The notes under the pieces are model-generated. The model was given only the letters and a program-made list of their open reading frames with translations, was not told where the DNA came from and made no database searches. A program made the translations under genes and the position numbers. This document shows positions 22,288 to 32,569 of a DNA stretch of 64,000 nt, one piece after another. Every line of letters starts with the position of its first letter. Position 1 is the stretch's first letter. The stretch lies in assembly GCF_900660445.2 (NCBI RefSeq), contig NZ_LR214938.2, positions 310,001-374,000 on the forward strand, written 5' to 3'. The stretch is from Metamycoplasma salivarium. GTDB lineage: Bacteria; Bacillota_I; Bacilli_A; Mycoplasmatales; Metamycoplasmataceae.

Positions 22288-25200
22288 TTATTTTTCATTA
22301 TAAGCATTGAACGGTCTTGCTGAAAGCGAAGGATAAACACCGTGTAATCACCCTGCTGAATTTTTATTTTCATCAAATAATGCTTTGCAAATATCTCTTC
22401 ATTTTTTAGATATTGGTACTAATCAATTTAATGTTTCTTCAATTAAAGAAGTGGTTAAAATTTTGTCTTTAAATTTTTCTTTCACTTTATCAATATGTAT
22501 TTCATTATTCATATCATTTGCATGATAAACATATTTATTTCCAGCCATAAATCCTCTATATGCAATATATCTAGTATTTTCTCATTTAATTATGTCATTT
22601 AGTTTTTCTAAATTAATTTGTTTTTCTTGGACAAAATCGTCATAATGTAATGTTCCTTCTCTATCGCGCGAAACTATAGATCTTCCTTTAAATTTCATTG
22701 AAACATTATACCCATCATTATTTAAAGATAAATAATCGAATTCAACATTAGAAGGTAAAATATTTTTAAACTTAAATAATTCATTAAATATTTTTTTATT
22801 TTCATCGATAGTTTTATTTTTAAATTTATTTATTTTTGATAATAAAGTGTCTTTTAACATGTTTTCCGGATGTTTTTTAAAATCTAGATATTCTTCAAAA
22901 TTAGATGTTATTTCAGGAATTTCGAAAGTTTTCTTGAAATCAAAGATTTTCAAGAAATAAGTTTTATTTATTTTTGGATATTTTTTGTGTTTAATTGTAA
23001 CTTCGACTTCTAATTTTCCTTCTTTATCATTTGGATTCAATCAACTATCATATTTAACTTCATAGTTTGTATTAGTTTGATTTAATGTTAATTCTGAAGG
23101 TGAAACTGTTGATGCTAATCTATTCCTATCATTTACAGTTAAAGTAACGTTATTTGAAAAATCTTCTAGTTCTTGAATAGCGTTTTCTTGTTCTATTAAT
23201 TGTTGTTTTTTGATATTAGCATTTTTAATAGCGGCATTAGCTTCAATTATTTTATTATTTAAATTTGTTTTTTCAGTTGAAAGTTTTGGACTTGTATCAG
23301 TTTTTAGCAATAATTTTTTTGCTAATTCTATTATTGATTCTAAAGCAGATATATCTGATCGTAATGAAGTTGATGTAGTATGTTCTTTTTCAACTTCATG
23401 TATTCCACTATTAAGATTAGAAATCATAGTATTAACTTCAGCTTTTATTTGATTAATTCTATCTTCTTCCTTTTGTTCTGCTTCTTCTAATTGAGATAAT
23501 TTAAGTCTCATTTTTGCTAAATTAGTTGAAATTGTAGATTTAAGAATTGAAATTTTTGCAAGCAACGCATTGTAAGCAATAATTTGAGTTTTAGATTCTA
23601 AAACATTTGCATCTAGTGTGGCTTGTTCTAAATCTTGAATTGATTTTCTTACAGCAGCTGATGTTGTATTATTTGCTTCATAATCACTAATTATTTTGTT
23701 AACTTTTTCTTTAAATTTGTTAAATTCTTCGTCTGCTTTAGCACGTTCTTTTTCAATGTTTGTTTTTTGAGTTTGTAATGTGCTTTGCTTTTGAATAGCT
23801 TCTTCAATTTTACTTTGCAATTTATTAAATTCAGTTAAATATTGATCCTTATGTGCTTCAACATCTTGTTTTACATCATTTGCATTAGTAATTGAAGTTG
23901 TTATTTTTCCTAATGCAGCATTAACTTTTTCAAGATTATGAGTGTCACTTATAGCAGAATTTGCATCATTTATTGCATTTTGCAAGTCATCAATACTATC
24001 ATTGATTCTCTTTTTAATAGCATTCAAATTCTTTTTATTAATTTCATCTATCTTATCATTTAAATTCTTTTGAGTTTGTTTAGCATCATCAATCTTTTCA
24101 TGAATTTCTTGTTTTTTATCATCTAATTTAGCATCTTCGGCAGCTTGTTCTGCTTTTTTAGCATCTTCAATTGCCTTATCTAAATCTTTTTTGGCTTCTT
24201 CTAGTTTATTAAGATCAGGGTCAGGTTTAGCAAGTTCATCTTCTGCTTTTTTCTTAGCTTTTTCAAGATCTTCTTCTGCTTTTTTAACTTGTTCTTTAGC
24301 CTTTTCTTGTTTGTCTTTTAATTCTTCAGCAGCTTTTACATCGTCAATTTTGTGCTTAGCCTCATCAATTTTATCTTGAAGTCTTTGATTATCTTCATTA
24401 AGCTTTGGTTCATTTTTATTATCATCATGCAATTTTTTAGCTTTATCAATTTCTTCTTCAAGTTTTTTGATTGCATCATTTATTTTTTCTTTGTCATTTC
24501 CTTTAGCTACATTTTCAAGATCTTTTTGCTTTTTATTTAATTCTTTAATTTGGTTATTAATTTCTTGTTTCTTTTGTGCAATTTCTGCTTCTTTTTGTTC
24601 AACCTTTTGTTTTTGGTCTGAAATTTTTGTAATTCATTCATTAACTTCGGTTGTTTTGTCTTCAATTTGTTTTACAAGTGAAGATTCTTGACTAACTTCG
24701 GTTTTTGTTGTATCCAATTGAGTTTTAGCATCATTTAAGTTGGCAATAATGGTTTCTAATTTTGATTTGTCATCACTATTTTGATTGTTTTTCGCTTCTT
24801 CAATTGCTGCATTTGCTTTTTGAATAGCTTCGTTAGTTTTTCTTACTAATTCAGCATTTATATTTTTTAGTTGTTCAAGTCTTTGGGCTGATGTTTGTTT
24901 TTCAGCATTAGCATCAGCAATTGCTTGTGTTAGTTGATTAATTTCAGCTTGAATTTTTGTTTTTTCTTCAAAATTATTTGCATCACTTAAAATACCATTT
25001 GCATGGTTAATTGCATTTTCTAATTCTTTCAATGCAGGTTCTAGTGTTGCAATTGTATTAACATTTTTGGTTGCATCAACTTTTGCTTTTAATGCATTAA
25101 TTTCATCATTAATTTTTGTTTTTCATTCATCAACAATTTTGGATTTTGCATCACGTTTTTCTTTAGTTTGTTCTAAAACTTTTTTAGCTCTTTCTAATTT

Positions 25201-26448
25201 AGTTTCAAGTTCAGAAGTTTCATCAACTAATTTTGCTTCTTTGGTTTTTGTAAGTAAAGTTTCACCATCAGCAATAAGTTTCGCTAATTTTGAAATTGCA
25301 GCATCAAATTCATCAATAGTTTTAGCGTTGATACATTCGCCCATTGCAACATCTAAATCTTCTAAAAGTTTTTTAACATCCTTCTTTAACTTATCAACTT
25401 CTTGTTCTTTTTGTGCAATTTTTTGTTCTATTTTAGTTTTTGCATCTTCTAATTTCTTAATTGCTTCATTTACTTTGTTAGCTTCATCATTTAATCCAAG
25501 TTGTTCAGCATCATTTTTATAATCTTTACCTAAACTCTTAAGTTCATCAATTTGCTTAGAAAGATCTTTCATATCTTCTAAATCAGTTGTTGTATCAACT
25601 TTAGCAACAATTTCATTGACATCTTTTTCAAATTGTTCAATGGCTTTTTTTAATGCTTCTTTCTTTTGCTCTTCACTTTGAGGATTTTTCAATAATTCTT
25701 CTAAACGTTTAATTTCTGCTTTTGAACGTTTAATTGCAGCAATTAGATTAGTTTTTTCGGTTTCTAAATTTAATCTTTCAGCATCTTTCACAAAATTTTC
25801 ACCAACATTATTACAATCGGTTAATTTATCAATAAAACTTTTTATTTGTTTTTGATAAACTGCAGATTGTGATTTTTTAATAGTTTCATCAATTAACTTG
25901 ATAAGTTCATTAATTTTTGATTGCATTAATGATTTATTATTAATCATTTTGTTGTATGCTAGGTTAGCAAAGTCTAATGCATCTTTGGCATCGTTTAATG
26001 CTTTATTAAGTTCATTTCTAACTTCGGTAAGTTTATCTTTTTTAACTTTATATTTTTCTAAGTTAGTAATAGACTCATCTAAAATAGGCATAACTTTTTC
26101 AGCTTTGTCAATTAGATTTTTTAGTCTTTCTATTTCATTTTTAAGATTTTGAACACTCATTGATTTTCTAGCATTAGCAGAAGATGTTTTTAAAGCTCTA
26201 GTCAATGCTTCGGCATATTTAACAAGTTTGTTAAATTTTTCTTCAGTTTTTGAATCTCAGCTACTTGGTTTTTGGTTGATATTGTCATCTTGTGAAATAC
26301 CAGCATCAATAATCTTTTGATCATCGTCAATAGGCTTTTGACGATTCATCTTACTATACACAATACCTGTAATAATTGCAGATGTTGCTAAAACAGCAGC
26401 ACTAGCTCCTAGGATAATGGCCGTTTTCTTTTTTTTGGAAATATCCAT
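22288..26448 (-). CDS. Long coiled-coil membrane-anchored surface protein, Lmp-like (right copy)
   Basis: 1386 residues, 106 more than the left copy. The N-terminal helix and first 70 residues are the same as the left copy. Differences elsewhere include K-V-M-P for K-T-M-P, NNVGENF for NTVGDGF, several Lys/Glu swaps, and a cluster around residues 620-655 (for example QEINNQIKELN for QDIDAQIKELD). The extra block at 24043-24360 is Lys/Glu/Ala/Asp-rich helix inserted after LQDKIDE. The final 400 residues are nearly identical, with a few changes such as L for V close to the C-terminus. The same AAGGAG site precedes the ATG. Probably surface-exposed; variable between copies. Confidence 0.85.
24043..24360 (-). 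repeat. 318-base in-frame insertion relative to the left copy
   Basis: Adds exactly 106 codons. The junction sequences both encode DKIDE (GATAAAATTGATGA against GATAAGATAGATGA), so short direct repeats bracket the block. Loss from the left copy by recombination or slippage is as likely as gain here. Confidence 0.85.
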
Positions 26449-26475
26449 AACATTCTCCTTAATTTAAGTGTATTC

Positions 26476-26497
26476 ATTTTAGAAAAAAAAAAAAAAA
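26476..26497 (-). promoter_or_regulatory. -10 box with adjoining T15 tract, right coiled-coil gene
   Basis: On the minus strand 15 consecutive T (A at 26483-26497 on the plus strand), then C and TAAAAT. The tract occupies the spacer between -10 and any -35 element, which is the arrangement of known phase-variable mycoplasma promoters. The left copy has an interrupted T-rich stretch and TG before the same -10. Confidence 0.55.
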
Positions 26498-26555
26498 CGA
26501 CTAATATAGAGAAAAATTAACGTTTTTTCACACAAAAAAATTCTTTTTAGGAGAT

Positions 26556-26595
26556 AAAAAATGCCACCTTGCATATAATGCAAAATGTGACATAC
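26556..26595 (-). terminator. Terminator of argS
   Basis: On the minus strand an extended stem from TGTCAC...TTGCAT to ATGCAA..GTGGCA with G-T pairs, followed by TTTTTT. It lies 20-60 bases after the argS stop. Confidence 0.7.
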
Positions 26596-26616
26596 AAATA
26601 ATTAAAAATATTTTAA

Positions 26617-28242
26617 CTACATCTTATTAGGGATATCTAAATCCATAAGTTTCATACCATTAGCTAAAACAATTTTGGTAGCTTTAACTAAAGCAACTAA
26701 ACTTTCTTCATTTTCTGAACCAATAACTTTTGTATTTGAATAAAATGAATTAAATGCACCAGATAATTTTAATAAATAAGGTGGTAATAAATTAACTTTA
26801 TAAGATTTTGCCATTGTTAAAATTAAATCAGGATATTCTAAAAGTTCATTAATTAATTTTTGTTCATATTCATTATCAAATTTTGTTGCTTTAGGATCTT
26901 TAAAAGTTGTTTTTTCTAAAAGTTGAACACAACGAGCATGTGCATATTTAATGATATACATTGGGTTTGTTTCGTCAGTTTTTTTAACTTTTTCAATATC
27001 AAAATCAATTTTTGAATTATATGAACGTTCAATTAAAAAGAAACGTAATGCATCTTTTCCAACAATGTCCATCATATCTCTTATGGTAAGTGATGTTCCT
27101 AAACGTTTTGACATCTTATATTCTTTACCATTTTTCATTACACGTAATAATTGAAATAAAACAACTTCCATTTGGTCACGACGATAACCTAAATCTTCAA
27201 AAGCAAATTTAACACGTTCTACATAACCTGAATGGTCTGCTCCTCAAATATCAATGATTTTCCCGTTTTTTGGATCATTTAATTGGTCAAATTTTTGTGC
27301 ATGATAAGCAATATCGGCACAAACATATGTCGAATCACCATTTGATTTAATAATTACTCTATCTTTATCATCTTTGCCACCTTTGGTGGTTGCAAGTCAA
27401 GTAGCGCCATCTTTTACATAAGTGGTTTTAAGTTTTTTAATTGCAGGTCAAACTCCACCTTTTTCATAAAGTTCTTTTTCTGAAGTATATAAATCAAATC
27501 AAGTTCCAAAACGTTTCATATCAATTGCAATATTTTTTAATGCAATTTCTCTTCCATAGTTTCTAAAAAATGTTTGAATTTCAGGTGTGTATTCAACATT
27601 TTTATATTTGTCTTTATATTCTTTATAAAATTCATTAGCAAAATAAACAATGTCTTGGCCTCTATAAGCATCTTCAGGCATTGGATAATCTTTATTAAAA
27701 ATTTGTTGGTATCTACTAAATAACGAAATTGCTAATTTATTCATTTGATTACCATAGTCGTTAACTCAATATTCTCTAGTTACAGGATGTCCTGCTTTTT
27801 CTAAAACATTAGCTAATGTTGCACCAATAGCAGCATTTCTTGCATGTCCCATATGTAAAAATCCGGTTGGATTTGCTGAAACAAATTCAACATTAATTTT
27901 TCCTTTATTTTTATCTTTTACATCACCGTAATGGTCACCTTTTTTAATAATTTCGTTAATAGAATCGGCCATTACATTCGAGGTTACTCAAAAATTAATA
28001 AAGCCGGGAGCTGCTACTTCAATTTTTGCAATTTCTTTGTATTTTTTTAAGTCAATACTATTTTTAATAATTTTTGCAATATCCATTGCAGATTTGCCTA
28101 AATCTTTTTGTAAAGTTAACGCTAAGTTTGTTGAATAATCTCCATATTGTTTTGATTCAGTTAAGATAACTTGTTTATTTCATTTATTTTTTTGAAGTGC
28201 TTCTTTTAAAGAAGCAATAATAATATCTTTTGTTGTTTTCAT
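26617..28242 (-). CDS. argS: Arginyl-tRNA synthetase
   Basis: 541 residues, normal size. Class I enzyme: HIGH motif as [11 protein letters not shown] after NPTGFL, and the KMSK region as [14 protein letters not shown]. The ArgRS-specific FVSANPTG and the C-terminal anticodon-binding DALR-type helices ([11 protein letters not shown]) are present. It charges tRNA-Arg, consuming the same arginine the arc pathway uses as fuel. Start at 28242, divergent from cysS with a 38-base gap that must hold both promoters. Many TGA Trp codons. Confidence 0.96.
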
Positions 28243-28280
28243 AATCTCAATTATAGCAAATTTATATATAATAGTTAATC

Positions 28281-29492
28281 ATGAAAAAATACTACCTATG
28301 TGGACCGACTGTTTATAATACACCTCATATTGGCAATTTAAGGCCAATTTTAACTTTTGATTTAATGATAAGAGCTTTAAGATATTTAAAAGAAGATGTT
28401 TATTTCTTACACAACATTACGGATATTGATGACAAAATTATTAATAAAGCAATTGAAGAACACAAAACTGAAGAAGAAATTGCAAAAAAATATGAAAAAT
28501 ATTATTTAGAACAACTAAATAATTTTAATATTGAAAAACCAACAAAAATTGTTAGAGTAACAGAGCATTTGCAAGATTTATATAATTATATTCAAAAAAT
28601 TATTGACAAAAAACATGCATATAAAATCAATGGAAATGTTTATTTTGACATTATGTCTTTAAAAGACGAATATGGCAAAATAAGTCATCAAAAGCTTGAT
28701 AATTTAATTTATGATGAATTAGAGGATAATAGTTCATTAAAAAAACATCCTGCTGATTTTGCATTATGGAAAGAAACAAAAATTGGCGTTAAATATGATT
28801 CACCTTTTGGTTTGGGAAGACCAGGTTGACATACTGAATGTAGTTGTTTTATTGATAAATATTTTAATGGTGAAACTTTAGATGCTCATGGTGGTGGAAT
28901 TGATTTGATTTTTCCACACCATGAAAATGAAAATATTCAACATTTTGCTATTCACAACAAAGAAATCGCAAAGCAATGACTTCATTTTGGCACATTAAAT
29001 TATAAAAATCAAAAGATGTCAAAATCAATTGGAAATATTATTTATCCGCATGATTATTTAGCAAAATATTCTGCTGATTCCTATCGTTTATTATTATTTT
29101 CATCAAACTATGCCAAACCTATTAATGCAACTGATGAAATTTTTAATGCAAATGAAACATTAATTAATAAATTTATCGGAATTTGAAATAAATCACAACT
29201 TGAAAACGAACATTTAGAAATTAACTATAACAAAGTTAATGAAATTGCAGTATACACAAGTAAGTTAGATTTTGCAAAAGCTTTTAAAGAATTTATAGTT
29301 CTTTCTAAAGATAAAAATCAAAAAGGTACTTTTTTTGAAACTTTACGTATGTTAGGTTTTGCATTTATTAACAAGAAAATTACAACTGATAATAAAAAAC
29401 TTTATCAACAATGAAAAGAAAAAGTTAACGAAAAAAATTATGAAGAAGCAGATAAATTAAGAACAAAATTAATAGAAAGAAAATTAATATAA
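28281..29492 (+). CDS. cysS: Cysteinyl-tRNA synthetase
   Basis: 403 residues, shorter than the 460 of most bacteria but usual in mycoplasmas. It starts directly with the zinc- and cysteine-binding segment [19 protein letters not shown], then [35 protein letters not shown] (zinc ligands) and KMSKSIGN. The sequence begins at MKKYYLCG without the usual N-terminal leader. The stop overlaps the next ATG in a TAATG junction. TGA encodes conserved Trp. Confidence 0.96.
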
Positions 29493-30172
29493 TGAATAAA
29501 TTTATTTTTGGCAAAAATTCTGTTTTAGATACTATTAAAAATAACTTTCCAATTAAAAAACTTTATTTAAGTAAAAATATTAAGTTGCAAAATACTAATT
29601 TGCCAATCATATATTGTGACAATATGCAACTTAATAAATTAGTTAATGGAAATCATCAAGGTTATATTGCTGAAATTGAAGAATATAAGTATTTTGATTT
29701 TGGCAATATTCAAAAAGACAAACCAAACATTGTATTAATTTTGGATCATATTCAAGACCCACAAAATTTTGGAGCAATTTTAAGAACTGCAAATGCATTT
29801 AATGTTACTCATATTATTATTCCAAAAGATAGAGCTTGCGAAGTAACACCAACTGTTCTAAAAACATCATCAGGTGGTTTTAATAATCTAAAAATCATCA
29901 AAGTTGCAAGTTTATTTGATACTATTAGCAATTTAAAAGAACTAGGTTTTTGAATTTATGCTTCAGTCTTAAATGAAAAAGCAAAAACTCTAAACGAAGT
30001 TAAATTTAATGCTCCAACTTGTTTAATTATAGGTAATGAAGAAAAAGGAATTTCTAACACTTTAATTAAACATTCAGATGAACTTGTTTATATTGAACAA
30101 AAAGGTAGTGTTCAATCTTTGAATGTTTCAGTTGCATGCGGAATTTTATTGTACAGAATAGCAAATTCTTAA
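29492..30172 (+). CDS. rlmB: rRNA 2'-O-methyltransferase, SpoU/TrmH family (RlmB type)
   Basis: 226 residues with the three SPOUT motifs: NFGAILRTANAF (motif 1), LIIGNEEKGIS (motif 2) and SLNVSVACGILLYR (motif 3, knot and AdoMet binding). A short N-terminal L30e-like substrate-binding domain includes HQGYIAEIEEY. RlmB methylates a 23S rRNA guanosine; other RNA targets cannot be excluded. Translationally coupled to cysS, an arrangement also common in Firmicutes. One TGA Trp. Followed by a strong terminator. Confidence 0.9.
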
Positions 30173-30198
30173 TTTTTTTGTATCCTTAATGAGTAGTT

Positions 30199-30230
30199 AT
30201 GTTACTTGACCAAAAAAGTAACATTTTTTT
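30199..30230 (+). terminator. Terminator of cysS-rlmB
   Basis: Stem TGTTACTT with AAGTAACA, eight-base loop, and TTTTTTT. Confidence 0.85.
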
Positions 30231-30334
30231 GCATTTTTGAAAAGTTAAAATGGCAAATATATTAAAATTATGTTATGCATAGCTAAATGCATATAAAAAT
30301 TAAAAATTATATAAAGGAAACGAGAGAAAAAACA

Positions 30335-31621
30335 ATGACAAAACATCGCAAAATGTTATTTTCAACTTTATTTGTCGCATCTATTGCACCAATTTTATCT
30401 ATCCCTGCACTAGCTGCAAGTTGTGTTAAAGACCCACAAGGTGAAGTTCAAGCTACACAAGGTTATGCTGACCAAATGTCTAAATTAGCAAATAAGAGTA
30501 TTACAATGGCTGGCGCTTGAGCTGATGCTAGAACTTTTGCTAAAGAATATGCTAAAGATTTAATTGCAGTTGGTTCAACTGACTATATTTCGAATGATGG
30601 AGTTCAAGCAAGAGCAGGCTTGAAAGATGGCGATATTAAAGCTATCCAAACATTACTAAAAAATGTTGTTAAAGAAGCTGCTAAAAAGCAAGATAAAAAT
30701 TTAACTTATGTTGATAGTAAGGGTAAAACACAAAGTATTTTCAAAATCTATAACCATGATGATTATTCTGTTGTTGCAAGAGATGCAAAAATCAGGTATA
30801 ACGTTGATGGTGCTACCAAAAACGCCTATTCAGAAACCCCTCAATCTGGATCAGATTATTTTGAAATGGATGCTCAAGGCAAAGTTACTGTTAAGGCTGG
30901 CTCACCAAAATTTAAAATAAGATTTATACCTTCATCAGATCCTACTTTAGTAAAAGACGCAACTCAAAAATTAACTGCTTATTTTGCTTCAATTGGTATC
31001 ACAAATCTTGAAATAACTGTTGCTTCAGATTACAACCAAGCCGCACAACAATTAGATGCTAAAGCACAAGATTTAGCTTTCTTACCAGTTAACACTTGAG
31101 CTGAAAAAAGTGGAAAGTCTAATTTCATTTTACAAGCTGGTAGAAATGTACAAATCATTGACCCTTACAAGAGCACTACAAACCCTGCTGAACCTCAGTT
31201 CAATGATGAAAAGACATTAATTAATGCATTAAACAATTACTTAGAATTTAATAAGGGCAACCAAGGTAAAGAATTATATATTAATAAAGACAAATCTAAA
31301 AACCCACAAGCTGCTGCTGAAGGTTATACATCTGAATTTAAATCTCATGTTGATACACTTACACAATCAGGTCAAGATCTTCCTCCAGTAGGATTTTATA
31401 GATCATATATCTATGCAAGAAGAGATTCAGAAATTGCAAAATTGATCCTTGAAGCAATTGAAAAACAAGGTTCTAATTGAAAATTAAAATGAGATGATGT
31501 TAAAAAATATGTTGTTTATGGACATACTGGCAAAACTTCTTCTGCATCATACGTTTATCCAGAAAAATGATTTAGAGAGCACTTTGAAGGTTTTAAATCA
31601 TTTGACAATATTGCCAAATAA
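30335..31621 (+). CDS. p37: P37-like substrate-binding lipoprotein (thiamine-pyrophosphate/phosphonate type)
   Basis: 428 residues. Signal MTKHRKMLFSTLFVAS with lipobox LAASC; the Cys near residue 30 would be lipidated and the protein would sit on the outer face. It resembles P37 (Cypl) of M. hyorhinis, which binds thiamine pyrophosphate, and more widely the PhnD-type binding proteins: FKIRFIPSSDPTLVK, VASDYNQAAQQLDAKAQDLAFLPVNT and an RSYIYARRDSEI segment. AAAGGA lies somewhat far upstream; an in-frame TG-rich start 48 bases earlier exists but the signal peptide fits this ATG. First gene of p37-p29-p69. Ligand inferred from the family. Confidence 0.88.
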
Positions 31622-31633
31622 TAAATAATTAAA

Positions 31634-32569
31634 ATGAAAACAATTACTCCTACAAAAACTAATAATAAAGAAGAAAAATTAAAACATAAAAAACAAACAA
31701 TAAGTGAACTTGCTACTCAGGATTGACCAATTGAATGAATTAATGCCAACAAAGTTTATCCCAATGGAACTAGAGGATTAATTGATGTCAATTTAAAAAT
31801 CAGCCAAGGAGAATTTGTTGCAGTAATTGGTTTATCAGGAGCTGGCAAAACTACACTTATTAAAACAATTAACAAAATTAATGACATAAGTTCCGGCGCA
31901 TTAAATGTCGGTCCTTTTGTTGTAAATTCTCTAAAAGGTAAAAAACTTAGAGAGTTTAGAACCAAAATTGGTATTGTCTTTCAAGGTTATAACCTTGTTG
32001 AAAATGTTTCAGTTTTACAAAATGTGTTAGCTGCAAGATTGCCTCAGATGAATCAATTTAGAGCATTCTTTGGAATTTATAAAAAATCAGATGTTGAAAT
32101 TGCATATGAATCGCTTGCAAAAGTTAATATTTTAGAAAATGCTTATGATTTAGCAAAAGATTTAAGTGGCGGTCAAATGCAACGTGTTGCATTAGCAAGA
32201 ACTTTAGCTCAAAAACCTAAAATTATTTTGGCTGATGAACCTGTTGGTGCTTTAGACCCTATTATGGCCAAAAGCGTTATGGATGGATTTTTACTTGTAA
32301 ACAAAATGGATAACATTACAGTTGTAGCCAATTTACATCATGTCGATTTAGCATTGCAATATGCAGACCGCATTATTGGCATTAAGAAAGGTCGAGTTAT
32401 TTTTGATGGTGCTTGAGATAAAGTTAATTTAAATGTCTTAAAAGAAATTTATGGTGAAGAACTAGAACAATTTGATGCTCAACAATTTGAAGAAACAAGA
32501 AGAAAAAGAAAAGCTATTCAACAAGAAAATATTGACAAAATAGAAAAGTTAAGACAAAATGCAAAATAA
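31634..32569 (+). CDS. p29: ABC transporter ATP-binding protein P29 (PhnC type)
   Basis: 311 residues. Walker A GLSGAGKT (about 66-73), Q-loop VFQGYNLV, signature LSGGQMQR, Walker B IILADEPVGALD and a switch His in NLHHVD. It has an N-terminal extension of about 40 residues and a charged helical C-terminal tail of about 45 compared with ordinary PhnC. It powers uptake by the P37/P69 pair at the cytoplasmic face. It starts 12 bases after p37 and overlaps p69 by 11 bases, so the three products are made together. Confidence 0.93.

Larger units (their letters stand above)
20740..26553. repeat. Right arm of a large inverted duplication
   Basis: Reverse complement of 14995-20492, about 5.8 kb because of a 318-base insertion at 24043-24360. 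The rpoD half is essentially identical to the left arm. The coiled-coil half carries scattered amino-acid differences and a different promoter. The outer boundary is near 26553, where the shared AAAAAG-ATTTTTTTGTGTGAAA motif ends. Confidence 0.95.

Noticed and set aside
23210-26152. Long antisense reading frames within the coiled-coil genes (for example 23210-23452, 25067-25522, 25898-26152 and mirror copies)
   Set aside because: They are complements of Glu/Lys/Ala-rich helical sequence, giving Ser/Phe/Leu-rich nonsense without start signals, and appear identically in both arms.
14995-26553. Inverted duplication as a simple hairpin (foldback) sequencing artefact
   Set aside because: The arms differ by substitutions, a 318-base block and promoter sequence, and the spacer is unique. 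An assembly error joining two real loci is not excluded, so spanning reads are still needed.
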